Of a DNA stretch of 64,000 nt, positions 1 to 11,488 are shown in pieces. The stretch spans positions 164,048,124 to 164,112,123 of the forward strand of contig NC_135498.1 in the NCBI RefSeq assembly GCF_052857255.1, given 5' to 3'. The first letter of the stretch is position 1; each line of letters begins with the position of its first letter. Source of the DNA: Amblyomma americanum. Taxonomy: Eukaryota > Arthropoda > Arachnida > Ixodida > Ixodidae. The notes under the pieces were generated by a model that did no database searches, was not told the origin of the DNA, and saw only the letters and a list, made by a program, of their open reading frames with translations. The position numbers and the translations under genes are program-made.

Positions 1-299
1 ACGAGCGAGGCACGTGATCTGGCGCTACAGGCATCCCTCCACCCCTCGCCTTGGTTCAAGGTCATTGTCAAGCGGTTTTGACCTTCATCTTTGCACGCGG
101 GGAGCAGAGCTTTTCGCTCTAAAAAGGCCCAGTTCCCAGTCGGGTGGTGGGCGCAGTACAGCGGCCTTCATTCTACAGCGTTCTACCTCCTGACGCACTG
201 CTCTTTCTTCTTTGATCTTTAGAGCTGAGATTCTCATTGCTTGATGTGACATCATGCGAACAACTAGCAATGATGCCGGATATTTCTCCACAGTAACTA

Positions 300-1105
300 C
301 CGCCGGCTTTGCGTTCCCTCCTCTAGTGGGTTCAGCCGGACGCGCTTCGCTCTGTAGTCGCAGTTACCTTGCTCCCTACAACCCACATTATCATCCGCAC
401 TGGCACCCTTCAAGCAACACGTCTACTCTGACGCGTCAGCCGCAGCCCAGAAATGTGCGCGAATATACATCGCCTGGCGGCTCGCATCCCGCAACCATTC
501 GAATTGTGTGGGTCCAACATGTCCTGCTCAATTTACAAAGATCTGAAATTCTGCTACCCGCTTTCCGACACTAGCCACATCAATCCCTAATTCCTCTGTA
601 CAGATGATGCTACCTTCCTCACTACAAAGAAACACCTCCGGCGCCGCACGCGTGCTCTCGTCCCTCCGTGTGCGGTAACCCTCCACCGCGGTCTTACCCG
701 TGCAGAGGAGGTTGTGTTCCGGAGGATCCGGGTCAGATTTGCCCTCACTCCCGCCAGAACTCGGACGTGGCCTCAATTTCGACACCTATATCCGCGCCTA
801 CGGTGTCCAATCTGCAACTCGCAAGACAGTGAGCATGACATTCAGCATTTGTTCTGGGTTTGCCCGGCGCTGAAGCCAACCAGACTTCGCAACCTGGCAG
901 CCGCGGGCCTCCAGCCAGACAACCCGTCCTCATGTATTGCTTGGACGCAGGTGCATATCACGGCTCCCGCCTCGCCTTCATTAGATCGGCCCACTTTTTC
1001 TCCTTTATTTAACACCCATCCACCCACTCTTCATTTCTTTTCGTTTTCTCTTCTACCCAACTCCCATAATGCCCAGAGGCAATATACAACGCTACCAAAA
1101 AAAGT
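300..1105 (+). mobile_element. LINE 3' fragment with RNase H remnant and C-terminal zinc-knuckle (copy 1)
   Basis: A decayed 3' end of a non-LTR retrotransposon. About 430-520 matches, at DNA level, the RNase H segment of the second copy at 3.5-4.9 kb. About 630-960 encodes a C-terminal stretch with a C-x2-C...H-x4-C knuckle (CPIC...QHLFWVC) followed by 'PALKPTRLRNLAAAG', again shared with copy 2. The fragment ends near an A-rich run at about 1098. RNase H plus this type of knuckle is known from I/R1/Jockey-group elements, so that group is inferred. Frames are broken and the 5' half (endonuclease, RT) is absent; not functional. The left edge is uncertain; bases 1-299 gave nothing I recognise. 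Confidence 0.7.
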
Positions 1106-2482
1106 GCAGCCGGCGAGATCGTGTTTATTTAAAAAAGAAAAGAGAGGTGATTGGTCTGGCTTCAAAGACATTTTAATACTTCCGCCTCACGGGACTTAAA
1201 AACTTACGAACGGCATTGAGACTATTTACCTGCTTTGACGGCGACAGCATAAATTTTTAATTTATCTTGTTTCCTTCCTTTCTAATGAAATATCTACGCA
1301 TTAGCATACACGCAACGCATTCCCCGAAAAGCAACGCGGTTTTGTGGCACATGGATTGCGTGCTCGCCTCGCATTCTGAATGGTCTTGTTTTTTTGTCCC
1401 GCACATTTCTTCATTGGCGATTTCGTCATTGGGTGTCTTGTGGACCGCTTTTCTTGGGCGCCGACAGCGACGCCGGTTTTCGTTGCCAATTGGGCTATAT
1501 AAGTTTTTCTCCTTAGAAATGACTAGTTAAGAATCCAGCAATAAAGCAAAAGTTTACTGCGCGTGTATGCAACTCTTTAATTTGGCTCTTCCAACTTCAG
1601 CGCTATTGGCAGACCAAACCACTGATCAAGAATCCGACCGGGCGAATGTTCCTTCTACTCTTTTTTAATTCGCCAAAAATTTTGATGCGAAGGCACTAGT
1701 CCTGTTACGAGAAAATCTGGCGGCGCGGGGGTGTGCGTACTTGCACTTGCTACAGAAAATTCAAGCGATGGCAAGAAAACAGTATGAGATCTTCAAGCAC
1801 CCGTATGACGCACACAGCAAGCCGAGCAGCGCCGCGTCAAACAATCCTATACTCGTCGTTTGTTTCTATACCGGCTGCTGCCTCACCACCATGTGGCGCC
1901 AGTTTTCCCGACTTTCGTACCAAAATTGTCACCGAACCGTTTGTCGTCAATCGTTCCAGGTGATTTCATGCGATTTCTCGTTGCCAATGGCTTGCTCGCG
2001 CTAGTCAAGTTAGAGTGTATCTTGTGACAAGGTCCCGAACCGACGTAATGTGTACAGTGTAATTTATGCCTTCCGAGACATTAGTATCAAAATTGTGATG
2101 CACCCGTTCGTCGTAGACCGTTCCAAGTGGTGCCATGCGCGCTTATGTAGGTGCACATGGATGCCGGTGTACCCGGGGACAGTAATAATGTTTGCGCATT
2201 CGCACAAATACGCACTATAAAGTGTCTGGGCCGATTTTATTTATGGCGATAGCGTGAAGGTTTCTATTCTGCAGAAAATCCGGCCGCGTCGCCTGCGACG
2301 TAGTGATAAAAAAATGGCCTAGCTTAGCTAAGGTTAAGCCTAGGATGCGAAGCATTCTCGGTGGCTCGCTGAAGCTTACGCATTTCATTCCGCCGAGCTT
2401 CCCTGTCTGTAGGCGGCATCTCGCTGTATGACTGCCTCGGCGTGAGGAGCGGGGCTGTTTTATACAATGCCGCGACGACAAT
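1106..2482. other. No gene recognised; weak internal duplication
   Basis: No coding homology seen. About 1918-1970 and 2087-2140 are diverged direct copies (both contain CAAAATTGT, then a GTCGT-AGACCGTTCCA-like block and CATGCG). TATATAAG occurs at 1496-1503, but nothing transcribed can be tied to it. On the minus strand about 2345-2480 reads as a short charged peptide (REARRNEMRKLQRA), possibly a repeat-derived scrap. Confidence 0.4.
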
Positions 2483-2922
2483 CGCCCCCTAGCGGGAGGA
2501 GCGGGAGTTAGCCTTGGTGGTCGAATGCGCGAGTTGAGCCCCGTTTCTTCACAGCTGGCGTGACGTCAGACCACGTGCTCGGCTGCAGCGCCCCTAGCGG
2601 GAGGAGCGGGAGTTAGCCTTGGTGGTCGCGGCCGCGCGGCGACCGCGCGAGTTGAGCCCCGTCTCTCCTCAGCTGGCGTGTCGTCAGACCACGTGCTCGG
2701 CTGCAGCGCCCCTAGCGGGAGGAGCGGGCGTTAGCCTTGGTGGTAGCGGCCGCGCGGCGACCGCGCGAGTTGCGCCCCGTCTCTCCTCAGCTGTCGTGAC
2801 GTCAGACCACGTGCTCGGCTGCAGCGCCCCTAGTGGGAGGAGCGGGAGTTAGCCTTGGTGGTCGCGGCCGCGCCATGCTGGGCTGTGGTTGAGCTAAGTA
2901 GTGTCCCTATTATGCTTCGCAT
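2345..2922. repeat. Repeat unit bounded by 11 bp inverted repeats
   Basis: ATGCGAAGCAT at 2345-2355 is exactly inverted as ATGCTTCGCAT at 2912-2922. These two copies bracket the CpG-rich tandem array, so the whole 578 bp may be one non-autonomous element (MITE-like). No target-site duplication was identified and the termini may lie further out. Confidence 0.45.
2483..2874. repeat. CpG-rich tandem array, 118 bp unit, ~3.4 copies
   Basis: Units begin with CGCCCC(C)TAGCGGGAGGAG at 2483 (106 bp, internally shortened), 2589 (118 bp), 2707 (118 bp) and 2825 (partial, the TAGTGGG variant). Each full unit holds GCGGCCGC and ends with a block carrying CACGTG. Two units also have a perfect TGACGTCA just before CACGTG (2561-2568 and 2797-2804). 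Units differ at only a few positions, so the array is young. Confidence 0.85.
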
Positions 2923-3479
2923 AAAAAATCTGCCGCAGTAAGGTAGCCATCCACCTAGGGTAGCCACCCTGCGGCCCACCTAGGGCCGAGATTCTGCTCG
3001 GCCTCGTGAAATGCACCATGTAGAAAAATGAGCCAGTTACGTAACCTTTTGGCATAATAACAACTTGCCCACTGAATTGTGAGCGAACTACCCACTGTGG
3101 CAAGTGATAGTCAAATTAATGTCTGGTCGCGATAGGCCACGTGGGAAGAGCAACATTGCTCTCACAAGCTCCACCGATGGCAGCACCTGACAGCGCAGGG
3201 CAGTCGTGCAGCGTTTAACAGCTTCAAGCAATTCAGGCATTGGGTCTGATTAGACGCATTGCTTCTAAAACAGGCGGAGCCCGCTCTCATGTTGCACGAT
3301 AGTTGGTGCCGGCGGTTGCGCAACCGCGCCTCGTTTACCAAGCCCAATTCCAGCATTTGACGGGGGCTCAAAGGGGTCGCCTAGAAGCTGTTAACCGAGA
3401 GGCAGTGGGGGTCATCACTTTCCTTCCCCGCATTACCCCGATCGTGGCGCTCCAAGAACATGCGTAGCTGAATGCAATA
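2923..3479. other. No feature recognised
   Basis: Short open frames only, with no recognisable domain, tRNA-like box or repeat. It lies between the tandem array and the second LINE fragment. Confidence 0.4.
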
Positions 3480-4920
3480 GATTAGCTGGTGCAGCAACGA
3501 CGCGATTCTCGGCGCCTAAAGTCAAGCCTTACACACAGAACGTGTGCACTCAAGGCATATGCTTCATCGCACTCCATTCTACAGCCGCCCCTGCCAGTTC
3601 TTCCTCCATGGCGTTTTGTTCAGCTAAGCGAGAACAAACCAACTGTTCTACGTCGGCCATCATCTACCCGCGCGACAACGTCGTTTCGTGACCGAATTCC
3701 ACAGCAAGACGCCAATCTGCCGCACGGCACAATCGTTATGTACGTTGAAGCAAGCACCCAGGCCTGCGAAGCAACAACGGCATTTTACTGTCCTTGCACT
3801 CCTGCCCTGAACAAAACGTCAAAGTTTCGTCTCTCAGAACTACCTTTCTCCTTCTGTGCGGAGATGCTTGCGGTTCAAGAGGCACTTTGCTCTGTGGCCG
3901 CCGTTCCCATGCTACCTACGGCCTGCATTGCTATTCGCAGCGACGCCCTTCACGTAACAAGCGTACTACGACGCGTCAGTTGCACCCCAGAAATCTGCCA
4001 AGACATCCATCGTCTAGCAGCACGCATCCCACAGCAAATCAGAATTGAGTGGATCCCGCGTGACCTCCTGAGCGCACAAAGCCGCGCAGATTCTGCGACC
4101 ACCCTTTCGACCCCAACCTCGTCTTTGCCTCGAGTCCTCACTCTGGATGACACCACCCTCCTCGGAAAAGTCACAGTAAGGTATTACAACCTATTATTAC
4201 ACGTACTGATGTCTATCGCTACTCCTTTTTTCCCGATGCTGTAGAAATTTGGAATCAACTACCAAGTGACGTTGTGGACCAAACAGATGTAGAAAAATTT
4301 GTGATAGGTGTGAACGCGTTCCTGGAAGATTGCTGTGCAAATCTGTAATTCTGTGCATTTGAGTGTTTCTTTTTTTTAGCGAAGAGAATTGCACTTGTGT
4401 CTGTATATGTTTCCCTCCCTGTAATGACCCTCATGCAGAGGGTTAACAGTATGAATAAAATAAAACAAGAAAGGAACACCTCCGGCGCCGCACACGTGCT
4501 CTAATACCTCCGTGTGCAGTTAGCCTCCCCCGTGGTCTTACCCGTGAAGAAGAGGTTGCGCTTCGAAGGATACGGGTCGGGGTTGCCCTAACTCCAGCGT
4601 TGACACGCAAGCGGCTGCATTTCAAAGATTTATATCCCCGCCCCTGGTGTCTAGTCTGCAAGATCAGAGACTGTGAGGCGGATATCCACCAAAAGTTGTG
4701 GGCTTGCCCGGCGCTGAAGCCGACGAGAATTCGGCACCTGGCGGGGGTGGGTCTCTCACCGGACAATCCGGATTCCTGTATTGCCTGGACGCAGGGTCCA
4801 TATTGTCGTTCACTACTTGATTTCATTAGATCAGCCCATCTTTTTTGATTTATTTAAGCATCTTACTCATCTCTCATTTCATCACCTTTATGCTCCGAGG
4901 CAATAAACATCGCTTTAAAA
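3480..4920 (+). mobile_element. LINE 3' fragment with RNase H domain (copy 2), interrupted by another LINE
   Basis: An open frame from 3489 to 4244 encodes an RNase H-like domain: 'IVMYVEAST', 'AEMLAVQEAL', 'IAIRSDALHV' and 'IRIEWIPRD...AD' fit the usual D-E-D order, with the first Asp apparently replaced by Glu in VEAST. The frame is then cut by a 3' LINE scrap at about 4183-4470. The element resumes at about 4482 with the block also seen in copy 1 at about 630. It encodes the C-terminal knuckle CLVC...DIHQKLWAC (4640-4710) and ends in an A-rich tail near 4916-4924. It is 5'-truncated and not functional. Copy 1 and copy 2 are about 3.5 kb apart in the same orientation. Confidence 0.75.
4183..4470 (+). 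mobile_element. Nested 5'-truncated LINE (CR1/Jockey-like 3' end)
   Basis: An open stretch of about 54 codons contains 'YRYSFFPDAVEIWNQLP', the C-terminal signature of CR1/Jockey-type reverse transcriptases (sFFPraixxWNxLP). A stop (TAA) follows near 4348, then a short 3' UTR ending in AATAAAATAAAACAAG. It sits inside the RNase H LINE copy 2, whose sequence continues on both sides, so it inserted later. Confidence 0.7.
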
Positions 4921-5619
4921 AAAAAGACTGCTGAACCACTGCACCGGCAGTGGTAGAACGGCTCCTAGAGATCTGTGTAGACTATGACCAATTCGGCCTT
5001 ACCACAATAACGCTGTTTCGTCACACACTTAAGGCGGAGTTCAAGTATGTCCTGTAATGTTTTCCTCTTGTGATTTAAGCGCATTTGCTAGATATATCTT
5101 TATTTGTATAGCAGGAGGCAATCTCCACACAGTGAGCAATTTACCTCCTGAACTCCTGAGGGAACTGGGCGACCTCGGCTACGCATCGAGCTTAATGGGC
5201 CGGGAAAGGCCTCAGTAGAAGAATAATGCAGACGGCCCGGACCAGGCGCGTCTTCCGATGAGTGGTAAAGAAAAGGCGTCTTTGCACGTAGATTCAGCAA
5301 TAAAATCGCTGTCTTCATCATCAATCTCGTGAATAACGAAATTAAATTTTAAAAATTTTCAGTGAGTGTTGTTAGCATGCCTTTTTTGTATTGGAAACTG
5401 CAATACCACCGTATGCCCAGATTAGTACATCTAGGAGAACGTTTGAACACGCCAGTGTTACAGGCAAAGATAATGACAGTTAATGTTTCACTGTTCGCTA
5501 GCCAAATAAGAAGAATGCTGTACTTCACAGCTGCCACACAAAAGAGATGAGGCCACTTGCATACTTGATTGCATGGATTGAGTTAGAAATAGCTTAGCAC
5601 AGTCAGTGGTCGTTTAGGT
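4921..5619. other. No feature recognised
   Basis: About 700 bp with only short chance frames on both strands. No repeat boundary or domain was seen. Confidence 0.4.
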
Positions 5620-6330
5620 TAGTGAGAGAGAAAGACGAACGGGAAGGCACGGAGGTGAACAAAGCTGCGCACGGTATGCTACCCTAGACGTGGGAAGGGG
5701 AACGGAGGGAGAGATAGCAAGGGGAGAGAAAAAAGGGAGATGATCAATTTTCCACATGTGCGTTGGCCAATACTTGCAGAATACACAGGACACACACTGA
5801 TAGTTCACAGCCTTGCACTCAGTCCTGAGTTCTTTAAGAACTTGATAAGTGCATCCAAAACTACCCTCTGCGATGATGGCTTACTACAATGACCAAGAAT
5901 CTTGGCTTCAATAAGGGTTCGAGGGTCGAAGCGGCGGAATGTTGCGGCCAAGTGGGCCCGCTCACGCTGAAGCCGAGGGCAGTTACAAAGAAGGCGTTGT
6001 ATTATTTCGTCACACCCACAGATCTCACATGCAGGAGAGTCTGCATTGCGATTAAGTGGGAGTAGCCATTTGTAAACGCCACTCTTAGCCCTAGGCGACA
6101 AAACAGCGTAGCATTGCCGCGGAGGAGGCCGAACGGAGGATTGAGTTGAAGTAAGGGGTCTAGGCGGCGCAGACGGCATGCGGAGTTTCCAGAAGAACAC
6201 CATGGCGCTAAAATCTAATTTCGGCCAAGCCCTCGCAGATGTCTTGCTGCGTCGGCTCATGTCAATGGTATCTGGACAATGTTGGCACCGCCATGAACAG
6301 ATCAAGCTGCAGCGTCAGCTGCGCAGTTTA
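5620..6330 (-). mobile_element. LINE 3' end (R1/Jockey-like C-terminal region)
   Basis: The minus frame 6305-5805 (166 codons) encodes in its second half 'YAVLSPRAKSGVYKWLLPL', then a knuckle of the form C-x2-C...H/Q...C-x-CP ('ACEICGCDEIIQRLLCNCP') and 'RLQRERAHLAATFRRFDPR'. This is the C-terminal zinc-binding tail placed after RT in R1/Jockey-group LINEs, with the usual His apparently replaced by Gln. A pyrimidine-rich 3' UTR follows to about 5620. The 5' part is missing, so it is a dead fragment. Confidence 0.7.
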
Positions 6331-6697
6331 AGAGAATGCCACAGCTTATGTTAGAATCCTAATAAACACCATGTGTGGAGTGAAATAGACTTAAGTGGGA
6401 GGACGAAATTTGCATGTGCGTGTAATGAAAATGCGGCAACTGCTCGCGAAGGACACGGTAAATTACAAGTCCATGGGAGTCTCCGTTTTCCTGTGGATGT
6501 TTGGATGCAGATAGGCTGATGGTAACGACGAGGCTGTAGGAAAATACAATACGAATGCTTTGAATCAACAGCAATATAAATTTTGGACTACACACTTTTC
6601 GTTCATCCTGTGCCATTTAGATTTGGTGCCTACAATACACGCCATCCTTTATAAGCAACTGCACTTTGACAGTTGACAACTAGTGCAAGATTGTTTT
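6331..6697. other. No feature recognised
   Basis: Non-coding spacer between the LINE tail and the SINE; nothing recognisable on either strand. Confidence 0.4.
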
Positions 6698-6935
6698 GGT
6701 TTATGGCTTATGAGGGTTTAACGTTCCAAACTGACGCAGGGTATGAGGGGCGCCGTGTGAAGGGCTCCGAAAATTTCGACCACCTGGGTTCCTTCAACGT
6801 GCCCTGACAATGCACACTTCAAGGTCCTCTAATTTTGCCTCTTTCGAAATTCAACTGCCGCGGCAGGGATCGAACCCGCGTCTTTCGGTTCATCAGCCGA
6901 GTGCGCATAACCACTGATCCCCCACAGCGATTAAT
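6698..6935 (-). mobile_element. tRNA-derived SINE, Ruka-like (minus)
   Basis: On the minus strand the head has a tRNA-like A box (ATCAGTGGTTATGCGC) and a perfect B box (GGGTTCGATCCC). These are followed by a body with 'CAGGTGGTCGAAATTTTCGG', 'AGCCCTTCACACGGCG' and an end reading 'ACGTTAAACCCTCATAA'. This layout matches the tick SINE Ruka as I know it. The same body occurs at 15.5 kb and as an inverted pair at 35.2 kb. Confidence 0.85.
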
Positions 6936-7679
6936 TGAAGCAGTATTATGAAAGACATCATTTCGTTTTTGTTTGGTGCCGTTCTTTGATATTAGCTGCT
7001 GCTTCTGGTGACGTATAAGGTGGGAATGACGCAACACTTTTGGTGAAAAAAAAAACGTCTGTGATGCCGCTCACTTTCATAAAAGCAGCAGACGCCCATG
7101 ATGCAGTTGCGAGCTTCTGGTGATGCAATTGAATCATAGAGCATGGAAATGCGTTTTACATGCCTGGCGAGCGTACTCGGAGCCACGTGTCTTTAAAGAG
7201 GCAAATTGTGCGATGGCTGTGTGATGAACAGGCAAAGCATGGTCGCTGTGACACTGCCGGTCTTGGGATGCCGCTTGAGTAGAATAGTCCGCAGAAGCGT
7301 CGCGTACAGACTAGTCGCGAGGCCTACTGAACGCTTTCTTTGGCACCTCCTGTTGCTTTGCTCAGAATTGACGTCATGACAAAATAAAAGAAAAGCTGTA
7401 TCGAACGTTACAATACATAGCCCCGGCTGTATGATTTGCGGGGCGGTGAAACTCCGGCTGGTCGCACAGTGCGACGTGGGGATTGCTGTTCGATTGGAGA
7501 CTCTTGGGAGGGCTGCCTCTCTATGCTGATGATGTGATTGTGATGTTTGGTTAGCCTGAAAAAACTAAGATGGCGTAGCTGTGTTGTGCGGTAGAGGAGT
7601 CATGCATCTTCTTTTGTTTGATTCCTGTTGAGTGATTCCGTAGCTTCAACCTTTGCGAGTGCTATGCACCATAGCTCAC
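6936..7679 (-). other. Part of intron 2 of the FAAH2-like gene B
   Basis: This follows the GTGAGC donor at 7679 on the minus strand. I saw no third exon: none of the expected FAAH2 segment after 'GVPF..K' appears in any minus frame down to base 1, so later exons are probably left of the window. Confidence 0.5.
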
Positions 7680-7893
7680 CTTGCACCATGACTGAACACT
7701 TGGTGACGAAAGGGACGCCCAGCAGCTGCTTGGTGCGCTCCAGTTCCTGCGGTGAACTGCGTTGCACCAGCTCGTCAGCGGCGCGAGCTTCCTTGAGGGC
7801 CGCGTCAAAGCGCTCGTCCACGACGGCGTTCACCAGGGGCTCCACATCCCGAATGCGCCGCCAATAGGCGCGGATCACCGCTTCGCTGCTCAC
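7680..7893 (-). CDS. FAAH2: Fatty-acid amide hydrolase 2-like, exon 2 (gene B)
   Basis: Integral-membrane serine hydrolase of the amidase signature family, which hydrolyses fatty-acid amides such as N-acylethanolamines. This 214 bp exon encodes 71 residues plus one base: 'VSSEAVIRAYWRRI', 'PLVNAVVDERFDAALKEA', then 'LLGVPFVTKCSVMVQ'. The last stretch is the GVPFxxK motif that supplies the catalytic Lys (about residue 128, counted from exon 1). The acceptor ...GCGCAG is at 7895-7894 and the donor CAAG|GTGAGC at 7679. Its start joins in phase 0 to exon 1 at 27989. No frameshift or stop is seen. The downstream Ser-Ser catalytic residues are not in this window. It could be another amidase-signature paralogue, but FAAH2 fits best. 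Confidence 0.88.
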
Positions 7894-8554
7894 CTGCGCC
7901 GGTCGAGCAGAGGCACAAGAACTCAACGTTAACACGAAAACCTCCCCATGATAGCTGTAGATATTCTCCACGAGTGCGCTCCATATACGGGATAGGTGAT
8001 ATTTCTGTGCTATCTACGTGATATTTCAAATGTGTGATATTACCAAGATAACAGCAGACTTGAGACATGCGAACTGTATACGACCAGTGCATAAGAATTA
8101 ATTACTTTTTTTATTTACTGCTCCAGGTTCCAAAGTGGTTTCAGTTTTTTGTACTTCGGGAAACTATTCAGGCTCATTTCGCGTCAAAATGCACGGCTTA
8201 TGCACTGGAGCACCATAAAAATACGATTGCTTTCCGCTTTTCGCATTGGCGCATTCACTGCGAACGCTGATCACCGGCAAGCCGCATCAGAAAACACCGC
8301 GTCATGGCGCTACTGTTGCTGAAATGTGCGAAATATCTGCTCAGCGATGCGAGGTGAGGATTGGCTCGCTTAGATAGCTAATTGTTAGCGTTGTGTTAAT
8401 GGTTCGCCAAAAGTTTAGAGGAACATTTAGAGGAACCCCAGACCAGGGCAATTTTTTCATTAACGACGAAGGGTCCGAGAAAGCTGTACCGCTCTAATTT
8501 GTAGCCGTATGTCTGCGCTTGGGTGGATACCGATGAGTAATTACTCCTGTTATT
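7894..8554. other. No feature recognised within intron 1
   Basis: No coding similarity was seen. About 8200-8380 (CATTGGCGCATTCACTGCGAACG...CGCGTCATGGCGCTACTG) looks like dispersed-repeat sequence, but I cannot name a family. Confidence 0.35.
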
Positions 8555-9450
8555 ACGCAGACAAATGGCATGTTTGAGCGTTTTAACCGCACCCTCGATG
8601 ACATGCCGGCTATGTATTTTGCTTCCGGTCACTGTAACTGGGACCGCGTTCTACCTTTCTTCACCTATGCTTATAACTCCGCTGCTCAATCCACCACCGG
8701 ATTCTCTCATACTTTATCCTCTACGGCCGTGAGCCTTCTTGTAGCATGGACACCATTCTGCCATACCGTGGTGATGCTTCTAAATTTACGACTCTTTACC
8801 AAGCCGCAACTTGTGCCAAATAATGCCGCCAGCTTGCACTGTCCTTCACTTCACACGTGCAGCAGCAGCAGCAGAACAGGACCCGTGATCACTTGCATTC
8901 CTTCCCGCTTACTTCCCTGACTCTTTGTTCTAGCTACGGCTGCCCCACCTCAAGTCCCGGACTCTCCTCCAAACTTCTTAGCAGGTATCAGGGCCCCTAC
9001 CGCATTCTTAAGGCGATATCCCCGTCAGTTATCTCATCGAACCCCTTACGCCGTCCATTGACCACCGTCGCCGAGGCCGCGAAATTATACAGTTTGCCTC
9101 AAACCATACTACGACCCCATCGTCGTCACATCGCCCTAGGCCGTCTGTATGGTGAATTTTCGCCCGGGGGAAGCTGTGGCACAGGCCTTCGACTCCGAAA
9201 CCTTCACTGGCAGGCGCTTAAGGAAGAAGACGACAAGCGCTGCACGCTCCGATGCTCGTGCGTGCTCTGGATTGATCGCTGCTGCTGCTCTGAATATGAA
9301 CTGTATTCGTTGTTGCTGGCGACGCAGCGCCTTGTCAGACGTCCTTCATTACACTGCCTTATTATGTTCAGTGTGATTGTGTAGTAATTATCATCCTGCC
9401 TGCTAAAAATATATCATGAATAAAAGCACAGCTCACAGATAATTCTGCTT
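8555..9450 (+). mobile_element. Ty3/gypsy 3' end: integrase C-terminal remnant and 3' LTR
   Basis: The segment starts with 'QTNGMFERFNRTLDDM', the integrase region around the third catalytic residue (Glu in MFERFN). Next come 'NWDRVLPFFTYAYNSAAQSTTGF' and, after a frame change, 'GLSSKLLSRYQGPYRILK', which is the GPY/F domain and is intact here. At least two frameshifts lie between them. A polypurine tract (CGGGGGAAGC) ends at 9174, and a likely 3' LTR begins TGTGGCACAGG at 9175. The LTR end was not located; the AATAAA near 9419 may belong to it. This is a different gypsy family from elements 1-3. Confidence 0.75.
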
Positions 9451-11488
9451 GTTGCCTATCGTCCTCTAATGTCTCCATCGTGCATACTTCAACAAGTGTG
9501 CAGCTGAGCTTTGGAACAATCTTCTTCCAAGGCGTAAACATTTTTTATACAGAGGAGCATGATGAAGATGTACAGAAGCTCTGTACCATGCTGCCACTAC
9601 TCGGATATCGCAGGGATACTCCAGCTGACTGTTAACAATGGTTAGCAATACAAGGATGACACCCGCTTATGGCAGGTCTCGCTCTGGAGAAACATTCTAA
9701 AGGCGCCTTTGACTGCAAGGAAGGGCGGTATTGATGTTCAGCGGTGTTATAAACGTAGCCGCTATATAGATATCGCATGGCACTTAAGCCACCCGCTTAC
9801 AGTCGTAAGCAGCACCGCGGCGAAGTCCGCTTTTCTAAACGTTCTGAATTCACTTTTGGATTGTAGGGAATAAGGTGTGACTGGTGTACAGGGGGCGTAT
9901 AATGTGCCGCCGCTAATAAATATGACACTGACACTCAAGCTGGCCGCTAACAATTGTAAGCAGCAGAGCTGCAATATCAGCTTGCCTCACTTCTCTCCAC
10001 CGCCAACCTTCTGAAGATGGCGTTGGATGAAAGTGCATGATAGTAAATTTACTCCCTTTTCATTCTCTCCGCCTGTCAAATCGTGCAATCTCGACCTAGT
10101 GTTTAAATGTTCGCTTACTTATTCTATTTGAGTAAATGATAGCTCTTTCAGTGCGCAGATAGCGAATCTGCACATCCGTTTGCATGCGCAGGATGTGGGG
10201 TACTTCCAGCTGTGCAGGGTAACAGCTGTCGACTGTTTGTAGTAGTTGAGAGCATTCCAGGTTAAAAAAGCGAAGGACATTTAGTGCAGATGCAACTCTA
10301 TGATATAGCAGTGTTCCCAAAATACCACATGAACTTGCCGTTCCGCGGCCATCTAGGTGGGTGTAATTGGATACTGAGGGCGACAGAAAAACCCATTATT
10401 TCTGCTCTGTGGCTATGCTGATGACTACATGAGAAGGACCATCCATTCGCCAAGAGCAACCGGGCTTTCAGGCGTTGTCCAGCCCAAGGAAGCGCCGGAT
10501 ATTACCTTGATGAAAAAGGAGTCTATTCGAGAAGCGGGTGTCTATGCTAGACGCTCCGATTCCAGTAACGACGTGGCGCAACCCTTAAAACCGGAGCAAA
10601 CACACACAAAAAAGCAGCCTTTCTTTATGCCCGCAGTGGCAGCGAACTTTTTGCCAGGATACAGCCGAGTACGACGTCCGAGGGGCCCACGTTCTTTCTA
10701 TGAACGTAAACAATGACCTTGTAAGTACGATGAATTCGTTAGAGTAAGTATTCTTGCCTGGCTTTGTCTAAAACATTTTCCGCAAAGACTACGCGGCAGG
10801 ATATGCAGGCGAAAAATTAGGTTTAAATACATGTTTGAGGGAACACCAAAGTGACGGTCTTGAAGAAGAGAAATGTGGCTTTAGACGCTCAGACAGAGCA
10901 CCAACAATACAAAGGCTATACCATTGCTAAAGATTCCGCGTATAGTTCGAAAAGAAAAATCTGAATACAAGCGACGACCGACGCAGTAAACAGGGCGCCG
11001 TGTAACCTGCGTTATAGATATACACGTGCCCTGTGCGCAATCTTTTTTCTCCGCAAGCAAAGTCCCAGAAATTTTCTTTTCATTGTGAACAGGCCACGCC
11101 TTAGTCAGTCTAAATAAATTTTTCTGGCTGGAAAGGCTTGCCTTGACCTATAGATATGCTGAAATCTGTTCGGAAGCAAAATGTTTATTTCTTGCTGAGA
11201 GCTTTCTTTTTAAGAGTGAAGCTCTTGTTTTCGGCCAACGTATTCAAATTTGTCCCACCAGCAACGAAAAGAACTCTATGACACAAATATGTCATCAGTG
11301 AAATATTTGTGTTCGGTCCAGTAATAGATAAGCAATCTGGTCAATAATCGTGGTCCGCGTCATGATATCATAGGACCTTGCCTGATTCTGTACATTCAGT
11401 GTGGCGTGTTTGCACGGCTCCATGCCAAACGTTACTTCATTCTGTGCGTCCGCCTCGCATACCGTACCATTGAATTAGACCCAAAGTG
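9451..11488. other. No gene recognised; a diverged direct duplication near 9.75-9.98 kb
   Basis: About 9757-9835 and 9910-9985 are diverged direct copies (GCCGCTA...CACTTAAGCC/CACTCAAGC...GTAAGCAGCA...). The plus-strand frame 10429-10716 (95 codons) has no domain I know and is surrounded by intron sequence; I treat it as chance. Otherwise this is AT-rich non-coding DNA. Confidence 0.4.

Noticed and set aside
1496..1503. TATATAAG as a promoter
   Set aside because: No gene, start site or other promoter element can be linked to it.
10429..10716. 95-codon plus-strand frame
   Set aside because: No domain, lies inside intron 1 of gene B, no splice or codon support.
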